NCBI GenBank assembly: GCA_944319745.1
Contig: CALUET010000014.1
Coordinates: forward strand, 113,472-177,471
Direction of reading: 5' to 3'
DNA: 64,000 nt
DNA from: an uncultured Phocaeicola sp.
Lineage (GTDB): Bacteria > Bacteroidota > Bacteroidia > Bacteroidales > Bacteroidaceae
Both the position numbers and the translations under genes were made by a program. Positions 1 to 8,543 of this stretch are shown here, in pieces; positions within the stretch are counted from its first letter, which is position 1; each line of letters starts with the position of its first letter. The notes under the pieces were generated by a model. It did not search any database, was not told the DNA's origin, and saw only the letters and a list, made by a program, of their open reading frames with translations.

Positions 1-567
1 ACGCGTATTGATAACCGGATTTTTCGGATTATTGTCCACATCGGCCACCGGAGCAAAGTTGATCTGTACGCCAATCTCACGCAGTTCTCTTGCAACTTCC
101 CTTCCGTAATGATAGATAAGCGTATCGTTGCGGATACAGCCCAACACCCTGTTTCGCGGGAAATCGGGCGTACCTTTCAGTCGCATGGCCAAGCCCCATT
201 CGCCATCAAACGTAATAAACAACGGTATATCGGCCAGTCCTTGTGCCCATTCCGTCAGTTCAATTTGTTTCTCCAACGAGCCGCCCGAGAACAAAAGTCC
301 CCCCACTTCATAATCTTCTACGGCTTTTTTTATATTATCTTTATTCCACTGTACCGTAACAGGAGCTACCGTATGAATAAACAACTGCCCTATTTTTTGC
401 TTTAACGACATCTTCGACAACCGCTCTTCTACCCACTTTTTACACGCAAGCGTATCTTCCACCTGCTGCAAGATGCGGACATCCTGGGCAAAAGCCGGCC
501 ATACTGCCAGAAAACAACAAAAAACAATTCCTACTACACGCCTATATTTTACCAATATTTCTCTCAT
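1..567 (-). CDS. Glycoside hydrolase family 3 protein (beta-N-acetylglucosaminidase type), 5' part
   Basis: The gene runs off the left edge, so only the first 189 codons are present. The protein starts MREILVKYRRVVGIVFC and has a hydrophobic signal peptide ending near WPAFAQ, so it is exported. The visible GH3 N-terminal barrel includes KQKIGQLF, a GLLFSGGSLEKQIELT stretch, FITFDGEWGLAMR and, at the edge, NFAPVADVDNNP followed by NPVINTR, a classic GH3 hexosaminidase (NagZ-like) signature. Enzymes of this type remove beta-linked N-acetylglucosamine from glycans or peptidoglycan fragments. In Bacteroides such genes often carry a C-terminal beta-lactamase-like domain, but that part lies outside the window. 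Subfamily and substrate are inferred. Confidence 0.85.
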   Translation of the reverse strand, partial: MREILVKYRRVVGIVFCCFLAVWPAFAQDVRILQQVEDTLACKKWVEERLSKMSLKQKIGQLFIHTVAPVTVQWNKDNIKKAVEDYEVGGLLFSGGSLEKQIELTEWAQGLADIPLFITFDGEWGLAMRLKGTPDFPRNRVLGCIRNDTLIYHYGREVARELREIGVQINFAPVADVDNNPKNPVINTR

Positions 568-608
568 GATTTATTTCAAATTTCGCATTCTCATAAATTA
601 TTCACTGC

Positions 609-640
609 CAAAAATAGCTAAAAATGCAATCTGTCACAAT
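609..640 (-). promoter_or_regulatory. Bacteroidota-type promoter for the GH3 gene
   Basis: On the minus strand a perfect -7 element TATTTTTG (609-616) is preceded, 20 bases upstream, by ATTG (637-640), a 3/4 match to the -33 TTTG. It lies about 40 bases upstream of the GH3 start codon. Confidence 0.5.
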
Positions 641-670
641 TTTATTCAAGACAATTATTTCGCATAAACA

Positions 671-702
671 TTTGGCCGTCTTAAAAAAATTAGCTTACTT
701 TG
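671..702 (+). promoter_or_regulatory. Promoter for rplS
   Basis: TTTG (671-674) is followed 20 bases later by TTACTTTG (695-702), a 7/8 match to the -7 element TAnnTTTG. The start codon is about 86 bases downstream, leaving a leader of roughly 80 bases. Confidence 0.5.
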
Positions 703-788
703 CACCGCTTTCGCGCAATCGCTGTCAAAGAAGAGTTACTTGATATGTTGCGTTGTAACGATGAAACAATTTAATTTTAAAAGGAACA

Positions 789-1142
789 ATGGATTTAATT
801 AAAATTGCAGAAGAAGCATTTGCTACCGGGAAACAACATCCTTCATTTAAGGCTGGTGACACAATTACCGTAGCATATCGTATCGTTGAAGGTAACAAAG
901 AGCGCGTTCAGTTGTATCGCGGTGTTGTTATCAAGATTTGTGGTCACGGAGAAAAACGCCGTTTTACCGTGCGCAAGATGTCAGGAACCGTAGGAGTTGA
1001 GCGTATATTTCCGATCGAATCTCCGGCAATTGACAGCATTACCGTAAATAAAATCGGTAAAGTACGCCGTGCAAAATTGTATTATCTGCGCGCTCTTACC
1101 GGTAAAAAAGCCAGAATCCAAGAGAAAAAGGCGAACGGATAA
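789..1142 (+). CDS. rplS: 50S ribosomal protein L19
   Basis: The protein has 117 residues, normal for bacterial L19, and lies at the 30S-50S interface of the large subunit. The family pattern is clear: [16 protein letters not shown], then [32 protein letters not shown] and [11 protein letters not shown] near the C-terminus. The start at 789 follows AAAGGAACA, a reasonable ribosome-binding region. The gene stands alone, with its own promoter upstream and a strong hairpin just after the stop. It is not in the rpsP-rimM-trmD context found in many other bacteria. Confidence 0.97.
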   Translation: MDLIKIAEEAFATGKQHPSFKAGDTITVAYRIVEGNKERVQLYRGVVIKICGHGEKRRFTVRKMSGTVGVERIFPIESPAIDSITVNKIGKVRRAKLYYLRALTGKKARIQEKKANG

Positions 1143-1164
1143 TCCCGAAACTAAACTTTTTTAT

Positions 1165-1203
1165 ATACGAAAGGCGGTTATTGTCAATAACCGCCTTTCG
1201 TAT
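1165..1203 (+). terminator. Terminator after rplS
   Basis: A perfect 18-bp inverted repeat (1165-1182 with 1186-1203) has a three-base loop and is followed by a T-rich stretch on the plus strand. It begins 22 bases after the rplS stop. Confidence 0.8.
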
Positions 1204-1240
1204 TTTATGTAAACATCCCCGAATAATTTCCCTTAAAACA

Positions 1241-2497
1241 TCAGAACTGAAAGATTCCCGTAAGCACTAAACGATGGTTTCCGACGGCATGTGTGTTCGT
1301 AATACGCGCCTTCGATGTAAGTTCACCATACCACGCATTACAAAAAGAATATTCGATTCCGAACTTCCACGACGGCACATTATAAGTCAACTCTGCCGTT
1401 CCCGTAAACAATTGGTCGAGTTTCGTTCCCGTACCCAACACGCCGAGTACATCTTCTCCTGCTCCCAGATTTTTCAAATAGCCGAAGAATACCGCCGGAC
1501 GCCACGTCTTCCCGTAAGCCACATTTACCCATGTGGTAGAAACACGCAACGGCGTGTACTCCTGTTCGCCCGTATGTTCTGCAATAGATGTAATGGCGTA
1601 TCCGCCAACGGTGCTGGTCTGTGTCAAATTGGAGCCCAATACGGTTTTAGCCGAAAGCAATAATTTATCCCGATTATACTTCACGTGCATTTCACCTGAT
1701 ACGGACGTTATCCGTTCCTTAACCTTATGTGTGTACTGATTTCCCTGGGCATCTTCATTAAGCGATTCGGTACGCGGCACAATCGACGAGACATGTATCC
1801 CGGCTCCCGCCATCCATCCGTTCTGTTTATAATCGCCTCCCACATAAAACTCCGGCACGCAACTGTTCTTTATAAAGCTTTGATGCTTTTGGGTAGCGAG
1901 GCTTCCCGGAACATTCGACGAGGGACCTACCGAAAGATACTGCGACTGCCATACGGCTGCCCCGGTAAGAACAAAATGATCGGCCGTGAAACGATAACGC
2001 ACTTGAGGCGCTCTGCTGAACGGTTGATAAGGAGCTCCCATGTTTAAATTCAGTATCTCCGGAGCAACATCCCCGTATAACGGATGCCAAGTCTGCCCGA
2101 TTAACAAAGCAGACTTCCCCCAATCCAGATTAAAATATACGTGTCTGATACGGAAAAGCGAATACGTTGTTCCCGAGCCACGGAAATCAACCTCCACTTT
2201 CGCCGAGGTCTTTGCCCTACCCAGCGCAGGCCCTTTCACATCAACGCCCAGGCGAGTATATAAAGTATAAAAGCCGCTATTGGAAGAAGCATTCAGGTCG
2301 TTTCCGCAATCATCAAGTTCTTCATCCAAGGGAAACATATAAAACAGTCCGTCGACCGTCTCCGAATTGGCCCGACTATTATAAAAAACGTCCGCACGCA
2401 CCTGCCCGTAAAAATGATAACTAAAGCCTTTTTTCTGAGCAGAGACCAATTGTGCTGACGCAAACATCAGCACAAGCAAGCATAAATTCTTCTTCAT
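1241..2497 (-). CDS. Outer-membrane porin-like beta-barrel protein
   Basis: This 418-residue protein has a cleavable signal peptide (MKKNLCLLVLMFASAQLVSAQ) and then alternating amphipathic strands ending in the aromatic residue of LVLTGIFQF, as expected of an outer-membrane barrel. The stretch FRIRHVYFNLDWGKSALLIGQTWHPL resembles DcaP-type porins of Bacteroidota, which carry solutes across the outer membrane. The gene is last in a leftward series: cstA, then a YbjQ-like gene, then this one 19 bases further on. If co-transcribed, it could supply the outer-membrane step for the substrate of CstA, but that is inference. I know of no substrate for this protein. Confidence 0.7.
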   Translation of the reverse strand: MKKNLCLLVLMFASAQLVSAQKKGFSYHFYGQVRADVFYNSRANSETVDGLFYMFPLDEELDDCGNDLNASSNSGFYTLYTRLGVDVKGPALGRAKTSAKVEVDFRGSGTTYSLFRIRHVYFNLDWGKSALLIGQTWHPLYGDVAPEILNLNMGAPYQPFSRAPQVRYRFTADHFVLTGAAVWQSQYLSVGPSSNVPGSLATQKHQSFIKNSCVPEFYVGGDYKQNGWMAGAGIHVSSIVPRTESLNEDAQGNQYTHKVKERITSVSGEMHVKYNRDKLLLSAKTVLGSNLTQTSTVGGYAITSIAEHTGEQEYTPLRVSTTWVNVAYGKTWRPAVFFGYLKNLGAGEDVLGVLGTGTKLDQLFTGTAELTYNVPSWKFGIEYSFCNAWYGELTSKARITNTHAVGNHRLVLTGIFQF

Positions 2498-2516
2498 TTA
2501 TCTTCTTTTCTCCACA

Positions 2517-2840
2517 TTATAAATCATAACAAACGACAGCCGTCCCGGAGGCTACAACCATCAACATACTGCCTTCCCGCACCGTTTCATAATCCAAATC
2601 TACACCGATAACAGCATTTGCGCCCAGCTCTTCCGCCTGATTTGCCATTTCATTCAATGCCGTATCTTTTGCTTTTCGTAAAACGTCTTCGTAAGATTTC
2701 GAACGACCGCCCACGATGTCGCGAATGCTTGCAAAAAAGTCACGAAATACATTGGCTCCTATAATAGCCTCCCCGGAAACAATTCCCTTATAACATACAA
2801 TACGTTTCCCTTCTATAACAGATGTTGTTGTCAATAACAT
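2517..2840 (-). CDS. YbjQ/UPF0145 family protein
   Basis: The protein has 107 residues, the usual length for YbjQ (UPF0145), a small homopentamer-forming fold sometimes described as heavy-metal binding. The family pattern is present: [40 protein letters not shown], then [25 protein letters not shown]. An ATG 22 codons upstream in frame would add a hydrophobic extension not shared by the family, so I place the start at the ATG before [10 protein letters not shown]. The gene sits between cstA (95 bases upstream) and the porin-like gene (19 bases downstream). Its physiological role is unknown. Confidence 0.85.
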   Translation of the reverse strand: MLLTTTSVIEGKRIVCYKGIVSGEAIIGANVFRDFFASIRDIVGGRSKSYEDVLRKAKDTALNEMANQAEELGANAVIGVDLDYETVREGSMLMVVASGTAVVCYDL

Positions 2841-2934
2841 AACGATAGATATAATATAAGATCGAATTAAAAGTTGATATTCCTGCCGACGGGAAAGAAC
2901 AATCAATGCCGTCTTTCCACGTAACAGCCTTTTC

Positions 2935-4380
2935 CTATAATCTGCTTATACCGCTCTTATCATACTTGCGATACCATGTGACAAACCATATAATGGCAAT
3001 CAGTACACAGCAGAAGCCCAATATATAAGAAACAGATGAAGACAATCCAAATCCTTCAGGAGCAATTAATATATAGGTCGAGCAGACACTTGTCATAAAC
3101 AACGCAGGAATCAGCGATACCCAAAAGTTCTTTTTCGCCTGAACAAGGAATACCGTTACTGCCCACAACGTGAAAACCGACAAGGTTTGATTGCACCAAG
3201 CGAAATAACGCCAGATGATTTTGAATCCGTTCACGTCCTTGAAGCTATACAACAATACGCCAATTGTTAACAAAAAGATGGGAACACTGATCAATAACCT
3301 CTTGCGGATGCTACGCTGATCTATGCGGAAGAAGTCGGCTATAATGAGGCGTGCAGAACGCAACGCCGTATCGCCGCTCGTAATAGGCGCCGCCACAATA
3401 CCCAAAATTGCCAAGATACCGCCAAAAGTTCCTAACCATTCCTTTGAAATCTCCGTGGCGACTTTTGCACCCGAATAGGCCATTCCAGTCGTTTCGTCTA
3501 CAATGCCATGCTCATGAAAGAAGTAAGTTGCCACAGCTGCCCATATCAAAGCCACGACTCCTTCGGTAACCATTGCACCATAGAACACGGGACGGCAGTA
3601 CTTTTCATTCGTTATACAACGGGCCATTAAGGGAGATTGTGTGGCATGGAAGCCGCTGATTGCGCCACAAGCTATCGAAACAAACATCATCGGAAAAATA
3701 GGATTTGTTTCATATTTCGTGCCGAATCCTTCCCACATTTCCGGCAAATCAGGACTATTTACATAAAGCATTACCACAATTCCCACAGCCATAAACAGCA
3801 AAGCAAAGGCAAAAACCGGATAAATACGCCCGATAATCTTGTCGATAGGCAGCATGGTTGCCAGCACATAATACAGGAAAATCACAACCATCCAGAAATA
3901 AATATCAAGAGATTCCGGCGTCATTCCCGCCAACAATTCCGCCGGTCCGGACACAAAAACGGCACCAACCAGAATCATCAGCAGCACAGTAAACACACAA
4001 GATACGTTCTTTGTACGTACACCAAGGAAACGTCCTATCATCTCGGTCAGGCTCTCTCCCGAATGCCGTATCGACAATGTTCCCGCAAGAAAGTCGTGTA
4101 CCGCTCCGGCAAATATCGTCCCGAACACAATCCATAGGTACGATGCAGTACCAAACTGCGCGCCCATGATGGCACCGAAGATGGGTCCCAGGCCGGCAAT
4201 ATTCAGGAATTGTATCATAAAAACCTTCCATGTCGGCAAAGGAATGAAGTCTACCCCGTCACGCATCGCCACTGCCGGAGTCTTACGTTGAGGATCCGGA
4301 GAAAAAATACGGTTCATATAGCTTCCATAAAGCCAATATCCAACCACTAATAATAGTAAAGCTATTGTAAAAGTTACCAC
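2935..4380 (-). CDS. cstA: CstA family carbon-starvation transporter
   Basis: This 481-residue polytopic inner-membrane protein belongs to the short form of the CstA family (E. coli CstA is about 700 residues). CstA proteins take up peptides or pyruvate and are induced in carbon starvation. Recognisable stretches are the N-terminal [41 protein letters not shown], and [21 protein letters not shown]. About 12 to 14 hydrophobic segments can be read. Transcription probably starts at a perfect -7 element about 30 bases upstream, in a short divergent region shared with the GHL10 gene. The substrate in this organism cannot be deduced. Confidence 0.92.
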   Translation of the reverse strand: MVTFTIALLLLVVGYWLYGSYMNRIFSPDPQRKTPAVAMRDGVDFIPLPTWKVFMIQFLNIAGLGPIFGAIMGAQFGTASYLWIVFGTIFAGAVHDFLAGTLSIRHSGESLTEMIGRFLGVRTKNVSCVFTVLLMILVGAVFVSGPAELLAGMTPESLDIYFWMVVIFLYYVLATMLPIDKIIGRIYPVFAFALLFMAVGIVVMLYVNSPDLPEMWEGFGTKYETNPIFPMMFVSIACGAISGFHATQSPLMARCITNEKYCRPVFYGAMVTEGVVALIWAAVATYFFHEHGIVDETTGMAYSGAKVATEISKEWLGTFGGILAILGIVAAPITSGDTALRSARLIIADFFRIDQRSIRKRLLISVPIFLLTIGVLLYSFKDVNGFKIIWRYFAWCNQTLSVFTLWAVTVFLVQAKKNFWVSLIPALFMTSVCSTYILIAPEGFGLSSSVSYILGFCCVLIAIIWFVTWYRKYDKSGISRL

Positions 4381-4406
4381 GATTTTTTATTTTTTGTTTA
4401 GTCGGA

Positions 4407-4414
4407 CAAAAATA
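4407..4414 (-). promoter_or_regulatory. -7 promoter element for cstA
   Basis: A perfect TATTTTTG on the minus strand, 27 bases upstream of the cstA start. I find no good -33 TTTG at 19-21 bases, so the gene may need an activator, as expected for a starvation gene. Confidence 0.4.
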
Positions 4415-4435
4415 GCAAATATCATGATTACTCTC

Positions 4436-4443
4436 TATCTTTG
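4436..4443 (+). promoter_or_regulatory. -7 promoter element for the GHL10 gene
   Basis: A perfect TATCTTTG, 20 bases before the start codon at 4464. The -33 region does not match consensus. Confidence 0.45.
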
Positions 4444-4463
4444 CAAAATAATTTTTTATTTAT

Positions 4464-6125
4464 ATGCATAAACGTTGCCTTTTGATACTTTTCTTTTCAA
4501 TATTCCTTGCAATAGGATTTGCCCAACCCAAGCATGAAATACGTGCAACATGGTTAACTACCATCGGAGGATTGGACTGGCCTACAAAAAAGGCAACGAC
4601 TCCTGCCGGAATCGATGCTCAGAAACGTGAACTTTGTTCCATATTGGACAAACTGAAGGAAGCAAACTTCAACACCGTTTTATTCCAGACACGACTGAGA
4701 GGAGACGTAATTTATCCTTCGAGGTTCGAACCCTTTACCGAATCGCTTACCGGGACACCGGGAAAATCACCGGGATACGATCCGTTACAGTTCGCCATAG
4801 AAGAATGCCATAAACGCGGGCTTGAGCTTCATGCATGGATAGTAACCATCCCGATAGGCAGCAACCGACAAGTAAAACGCTTGGGGAAAAAGGCTGTCAC
4901 AAAGCAATATCCCGGGCTATGCAAGCTGTATAAGGGACAATGGTATCTGGATCCGTCAAACCCGGAAACGGATAATTATCTGGCTTCCATCGTAAAAGAA
5001 ATCGTGAAACAATACGACGTCGACGGAATTCACCTGGATTATATCCGTTATCCGGAAAGGATAAACGAGAACTTTGACCGCAGTTCTTTCAAAAAATATA
5101 AAGGCCGACTAAGCCTGCAACAATGGAGAAGGGAAAACATCACCCGCATCGTCCGCCGACTTTACAACGAAGTAAAAAGCCTAAAGCCTTGGGTGAAAGT
5201 CAGCAGCTCCCCCATCGGGAAATACAAAGACTTGCCGCGTTACAACACTTTACGCTGGAATGCATACGAAACGACCTATCAAGATGTACAAAAGTGGATG
5301 GAAGAAGGGATACAAGACGCCCTATTTCCCATGATTTACTTTAAGGGGAATCAGTTTTTTCCTTTCGCCCTCAACTGGAAAGAACACAGTAACGGATGCC
5401 GGATAATACCGGGTTTGGGAATTTATTTCCTACATCCTGATGAACAGAACTGGGATGTAAACGAGATTCTCCGGCAGATTTATTTTTCCCGCGAGATTAA
5501 TGCCGACGGACAAGCCTTTTTCAGGAACCGGTTCCTGATGGACAATACAAAAGAATTGTTCGACAAATTAAAAAATTTCATCTATCCTTATCCTGCAGCA
5601 ATTCCGCCAATGAACCGATTCGACACGATTCCTCCCTCCGTGCCTGCCGTTCTTTCCGTAAAAATAGACGGTTTGCAAACGGAATTTCATTGGGCATCGT
5701 CTTCCGACAACAGCACGAGTTCTGTGTTTTACCGCATCTATGCATCCGACAGTTATCCGATAGACACGGAAAACAGCTCCAACCTGATGGTGGCTCATCA
5801 CGAAGATACCACTTATACATACCGGCCTTCGTCTTCATTCACCAACAAACTTTACTGGGCGATAACCGCCGTCGACCGTTACGGAAACGAGAGTTCGGCC
5901 ACAAACATCAACAAGCCTGCTCCAAAAACATTACCCGTATTGCAGACGCTCCCGCCTGTACCGCCCGGACACAAGCTGGTCATCACCGATGCGACCGGGG
6001 CCGAGATATGGAAAAGCCCGAGAGGTCTTTCCCGAATGCCCGAGAGGCTTGGGAAAGGATTCTTCCGCGTTTTCACTGAAAGCCCCGAAGGAACACGGCA
6101 AGCTGTCGGCATCATCATCCGATAG
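4464..6125 (+). CDS. Secreted GHL10/DUF187 (YngK-like) glycoside hydrolase-like protein
   Basis: The 553-residue protein has a signal peptide (MHKRCLLILFFSIFLAIGFA) followed at once by the family hallmark EIRATWLTTIGGLDWP. Further motifs are NTVLFQTRLRGDVIYPS, ELHAWIVT, DGIHLDYIRYP and DALFPMIYFKGN. This is a TIM-barrel fold (GHL10, formerly DUF187), thought to act on peptidoglycan or other polysaccharides. A fibronectin-III-like segment follows (roughly residues 390-480, TIPPSVPAVLSVKIDGLQ onward). The last 60 residues (KLVITDATGAEIWKS to GFFRVF) resemble a type IX sorting-domain-like strand pattern. The gene has its own promoter and runs toward purM, 87 bases away. The substrate is unknown. 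Confidence 0.85.
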   Translation: MHKRCLLILFFSIFLAIGFAQPKHEIRATWLTTIGGLDWPTKKATTPAGIDAQKRELCSILDKLKEANFNTVLFQTRLRGDVIYPSRFEPFTESLTGTPGKSPGYDPLQFAIEECHKRGLELHAWIVTIPIGSNRQVKRLGKKAVTKQYPGLCKLYKGQWYLDPSNPETDNYLASIVKEIVKQYDVDGIHLDYIRYPERINENFDRSSFKKYKGRLSLQQWRRENITRIVRRLYNEVKSLKPWVKVSSSPIGKYKDLPRYNTLRWNAYETTYQDVQKWMEEGIQDALFPMIYFKGNQFFPFALNWKEHSNGCRIIPGLGIYFLHPDEQNWDVNEILRQIYFSREINADGQAFFRNRFLMDNTKELFDKLKNFIYPYPAAIPPMNRFDTIPPSVPAVLSVKIDGLQTEFHWASSSDNSTSSVFYRIYASDSYPIDTENSSNLMVAHHEDTTYTYRPSSSFTNKLYWAITAVDRYGNESSATNINKPAPKTLPVLQTLPPVPPGHKLVITDATGAEIWKSPRGLSRMPERLGKGFFRVFTESPEGTRQAVGIIIR

Positions 6126-6167
6126 CATTATCATGCTTCCGATATATGATGTAAACAAAATAATCAT

Positions 6168-6175
6168 TACATTTG
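6168..6175 (+). promoter_or_regulatory. -7 promoter element for the purM operon
   Basis: A perfect TACATTTG, 37 bases before the purM start. No clear -33 element is seen. Confidence 0.45.
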
Positions 6176-6212
6176 CAAATAAAAAGAAATAACCCTATAC
6201 ATTTAATATCAC

Positions 6213-7382
6213 ATGAGCAATCAACGATATATGCAACGCGGCGTATCTGCATCAAAAGAAGACGTGCATAACGCCATAAAAAACATTGATAAAGGCATTT
6301 TTCCAAAGGCTTTTTGCAAAATCATTCCCGACATCTTAGGCGGAGATCCCGAATATTGCAACATAATGCACGCAGACGGGGCCGGAACAAAGTCGTCATT
6401 GGCATACATGTATTGGAAAGAGACCGGCGATCTTTCCGTTTGGAAAGGCATCGCACAGGATGCTTTGATCATGAACATCGACGACTTGCTTTGTGTGGGC
6501 GCCGTGGATAATATCCTGGTTTCGTCAACAATCGGACGAAACAAGCTGTTGATTCCCGGAGAAGTCATCTCCGCTATCATAAACGGAACGGATGAATTGC
6601 TGGCAGAGCTTCGGGATATGGGCATAGGCGTCTACGCCACCGGAGGAGAAACTGCCGACGTGGGCGACCTTGTGCGCACAATCATTGTAGACAGTACGGT
6701 GACATGCCGCATGAAACGTGCCGATGTGATAGACAATGCAAACATTCGTCCGGGTGATGTCATCGTGGGACTGGCTTCCTTCGGACAGGCCACTTACGAA
6801 AAAGAATACAACGGAGGCATGGGAAGCAACGGACTGACCAGCGCACGCCACGATGTCTTTGCCAAATATCTTGCCGAAAAATATCCGGAAAGTTACGATA
6901 AGGCCGTTCCGGACGACCTGGTGTACAGTGGGAAACTCAAGCTGACCGACGCCGTAGAAGGCTCGCCCCTCAATGCGGGAAAGCTGGTGCTGTCGCCCAC
7001 ACGCACGTATGCTCCTGTCGTAAAAAAACTGTTGGATGCACTGCGCCCGCAGATCCACGGCATGGTTCATTGCTCCGGCGGGGCACAAACAAAGGTATTG
7101 CACTTCGTAAATGACACGTGCCGTGTAATAAAAGACAACCTTTTCCCCGTTCCCCCATTGTTTAAAACCATCAAAGAGCAGAGCGGAACCGAGTGGGATG
7201 AAATGTATAAAGTATTCAATATGGGGCATCGCCTGGAAGTATATCTCGCACCGGAATATGCAGAAGAAGTCATTGCCATCAGCAAATCATTCAATATCGA
7301 TGCGCAAATTATCGGACGCATCGAAGAAAGCGACCGAAAAGAATTAATCATACGCAGCGAATTCGGTGAATTCAAATACTAA
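6213..7382 (+). CDS. purM: Phosphoribosylformylglycinamidine cyclo-ligase (AIR synthase)
   Basis: PurM closes the imidazole ring of AIR from FGAM and ATP, the fifth step of purine synthesis. The 389-residue form is longer than the 345-residue E. coli enzyme and is the type usual in Bacteroidota. Visible features are the N-terminal RYMQRGVSASKEDVHNAI, the ATP-binding DGAGTKSSLAYMYW, NIDDLLCVGA and GVYATGGETADVGD. Later come GLTSARHDVF and GMVHCSGGAQTK, where classical PurM has GGG. It starts a rightward run with prfA 19 bases downstream. The purL gene for the preceding step lies in the same window at 57.7 kb, separately transcribed. Confidence 0.9.
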   Translation: MSNQRYMQRGVSASKEDVHNAIKNIDKGIFPKAFCKIIPDILGGDPEYCNIMHADGAGTKSSLAYMYWKETGDLSVWKGIAQDALIMNIDDLLCVGAVDNILVSSTIGRNKLLIPGEVISAIINGTDELLAELRDMGIGVYATGGETADVGDLVRTIIVDSTVTCRMKRADVIDNANIRPGDVIVGLASFGQATYEKEYNGGMGSNGLTSARHDVFAKYLAEKYPESYDKAVPDDLVYSGKLKLTDAVEGSPLNAGKLVLSPTRTYAPVVKKLLDALRPQIHGMVHCSGGAQTKVLHFVNDTCRVIKDNLFPVPPLFKTIKEQSGTEWDEMYKVFNMGHRLEVYLAPEYAEEVIAISKSFNIDAQIIGRIEESDRKELIIRSEFGEFKY

Positions 7383-7401
7383 AGTTTTTTTTAATCCCCG
7401 C

Positions 7402-8511
7402 ATGGCAGAAAACAATACATTACTGGAAAAGTTAAACAGCTTAGCAATACGCTTCGAAGAAGTCTCCACGCTGATTAGCGATCCGGCGGTTATTTCCGAC
7501 CAAAAGCGCTACATCAAGCTCACAAAAGAATTCAAAGAACTGGGAGATATTGCCGAAGCGCGGAAGGAATATTTGCAATGTCTGAACAACTTAAAGGAAG
7601 CCCGGGCGATGATGAACGAGAGCGATCCGGAAATGAAAGAGATTGCACGGGAGGAAGCAAGCGCATGTGAAGCACGCCTGCCCGAGATAGAAGAAAAAAT
7701 CAAGCTCTTGCTTGTTCCTTCCGATCCGCAAGATGACCGTAACGCAATTCTGGAAATTCGCGGAGGAACAGGAGGAGATGAAGCAGCCATCTTCGCCGGA
7801 GACTTATTTCGTATGTATTCCCGATACTGTAACATGAAGGGATGGAAACTGGAAGTCTCCAGCTGTAACGAAGGTTCCGGCGGAGGATTTAAAGAAATTA
7901 TCTGTTCCGTCACGGGAGAGAAGGTGTACGGCACACTGAAATACGAGTCGGGTGTACACAGAGTTCAGCGCGTTCCGGTCACCGAAACGCAGGGGCGTAT
8001 ACATACCTCGGCAGCTTCCGTTGCAGTCCTGCCCGAAGCTGAACCGTTCGATGTCGAAATTAATGAAGGAGAAATCAAATGGGATACATTCCGAAGCGGA
8101 GGAGCCGGAGGACAGAACGTCAACAAAGTGGAATCGGGAGTGCGGCTTCGATACAATTGGAAGAATCCCAATACCGGGGTGACCGAGGAGATTCTGATAG
8201 AATGTACCGAGACACGCGACCAACCGAAGAATAAAGAGCGGGCGCTTTCGCGGTTGCGTACATTCATCTATGACAAGGAACATCAAAAATATATCGACGA
8301 TATTGCGTCAAAGCGCAAGACAATGGTCAGCACCGGCGACCGCTCTGCCAAGATTCGTACCTATAATTATCCGCAAGGACGCGTAACCGATCACCGCATC
8401 AACTACACCATTTACAACCTTCCGGCCTTTATGGATGGAAACATACAAGATTGTATCGACCACCTCATCGTAGCAGAAAATGCAGAACGTCTGAAGGAAA
8501 GTGAATTTTAG
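7402..8511 (+). CDS. prfA: Peptide chain release factor 1
   Basis: RF1 reads UAA and UAG stop codons and triggers peptide release. The 369-residue protein has the GGQ catalytic motif in FRSGGAGGQNVNKVESGVR and a PxT-type recognition motif, PVTETQGR. An RF2 would have SPF there, so this is RF1. The N-terminal helical domain begins MAENNTLLEKLNSL. In-frame ATG codons 36 bases upstream lie inside the end of purM, so I use the ATG at 7402. The gene is followed by a DUF4153 gene after 32 bases. The second release-factor gene in this window, prfC, is unlinked. Confidence 0.95.
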   Translation: MAENNTLLEKLNSLAIRFEEVSTLISDPAVISDQKRYIKLTKEFKELGDIAEARKEYLQCLNNLKEARAMMNESDPEMKEIAREEASACEARLPEIEEKIKLLLVPSDPQDDRNAILEIRGGTGGDEAAIFAGDLFRMYSRYCNMKGWKLEVSSCNEGSGGGFKEIICSVTGEKVYGTLKYESGVHRVQRVPVTETQGRIHTSAASVAVLPEAEPFDVEINEGEIKWDTFRSGGAGGQNVNKVESGVRLRYNWKNPNTGVTEEILIECTETRDQPKNKERALSRLRTFIYDKEHQKYIDDIASKRKTMVSTGDRSAKIRTYNYPQGRVTDHRINYTIYNLPAFMDGNIQDCIDHLIVAENAERLKESEF

Positions 8512-8543
8512 ACAGGATATTTTTCACTTAAACTACCCATACC

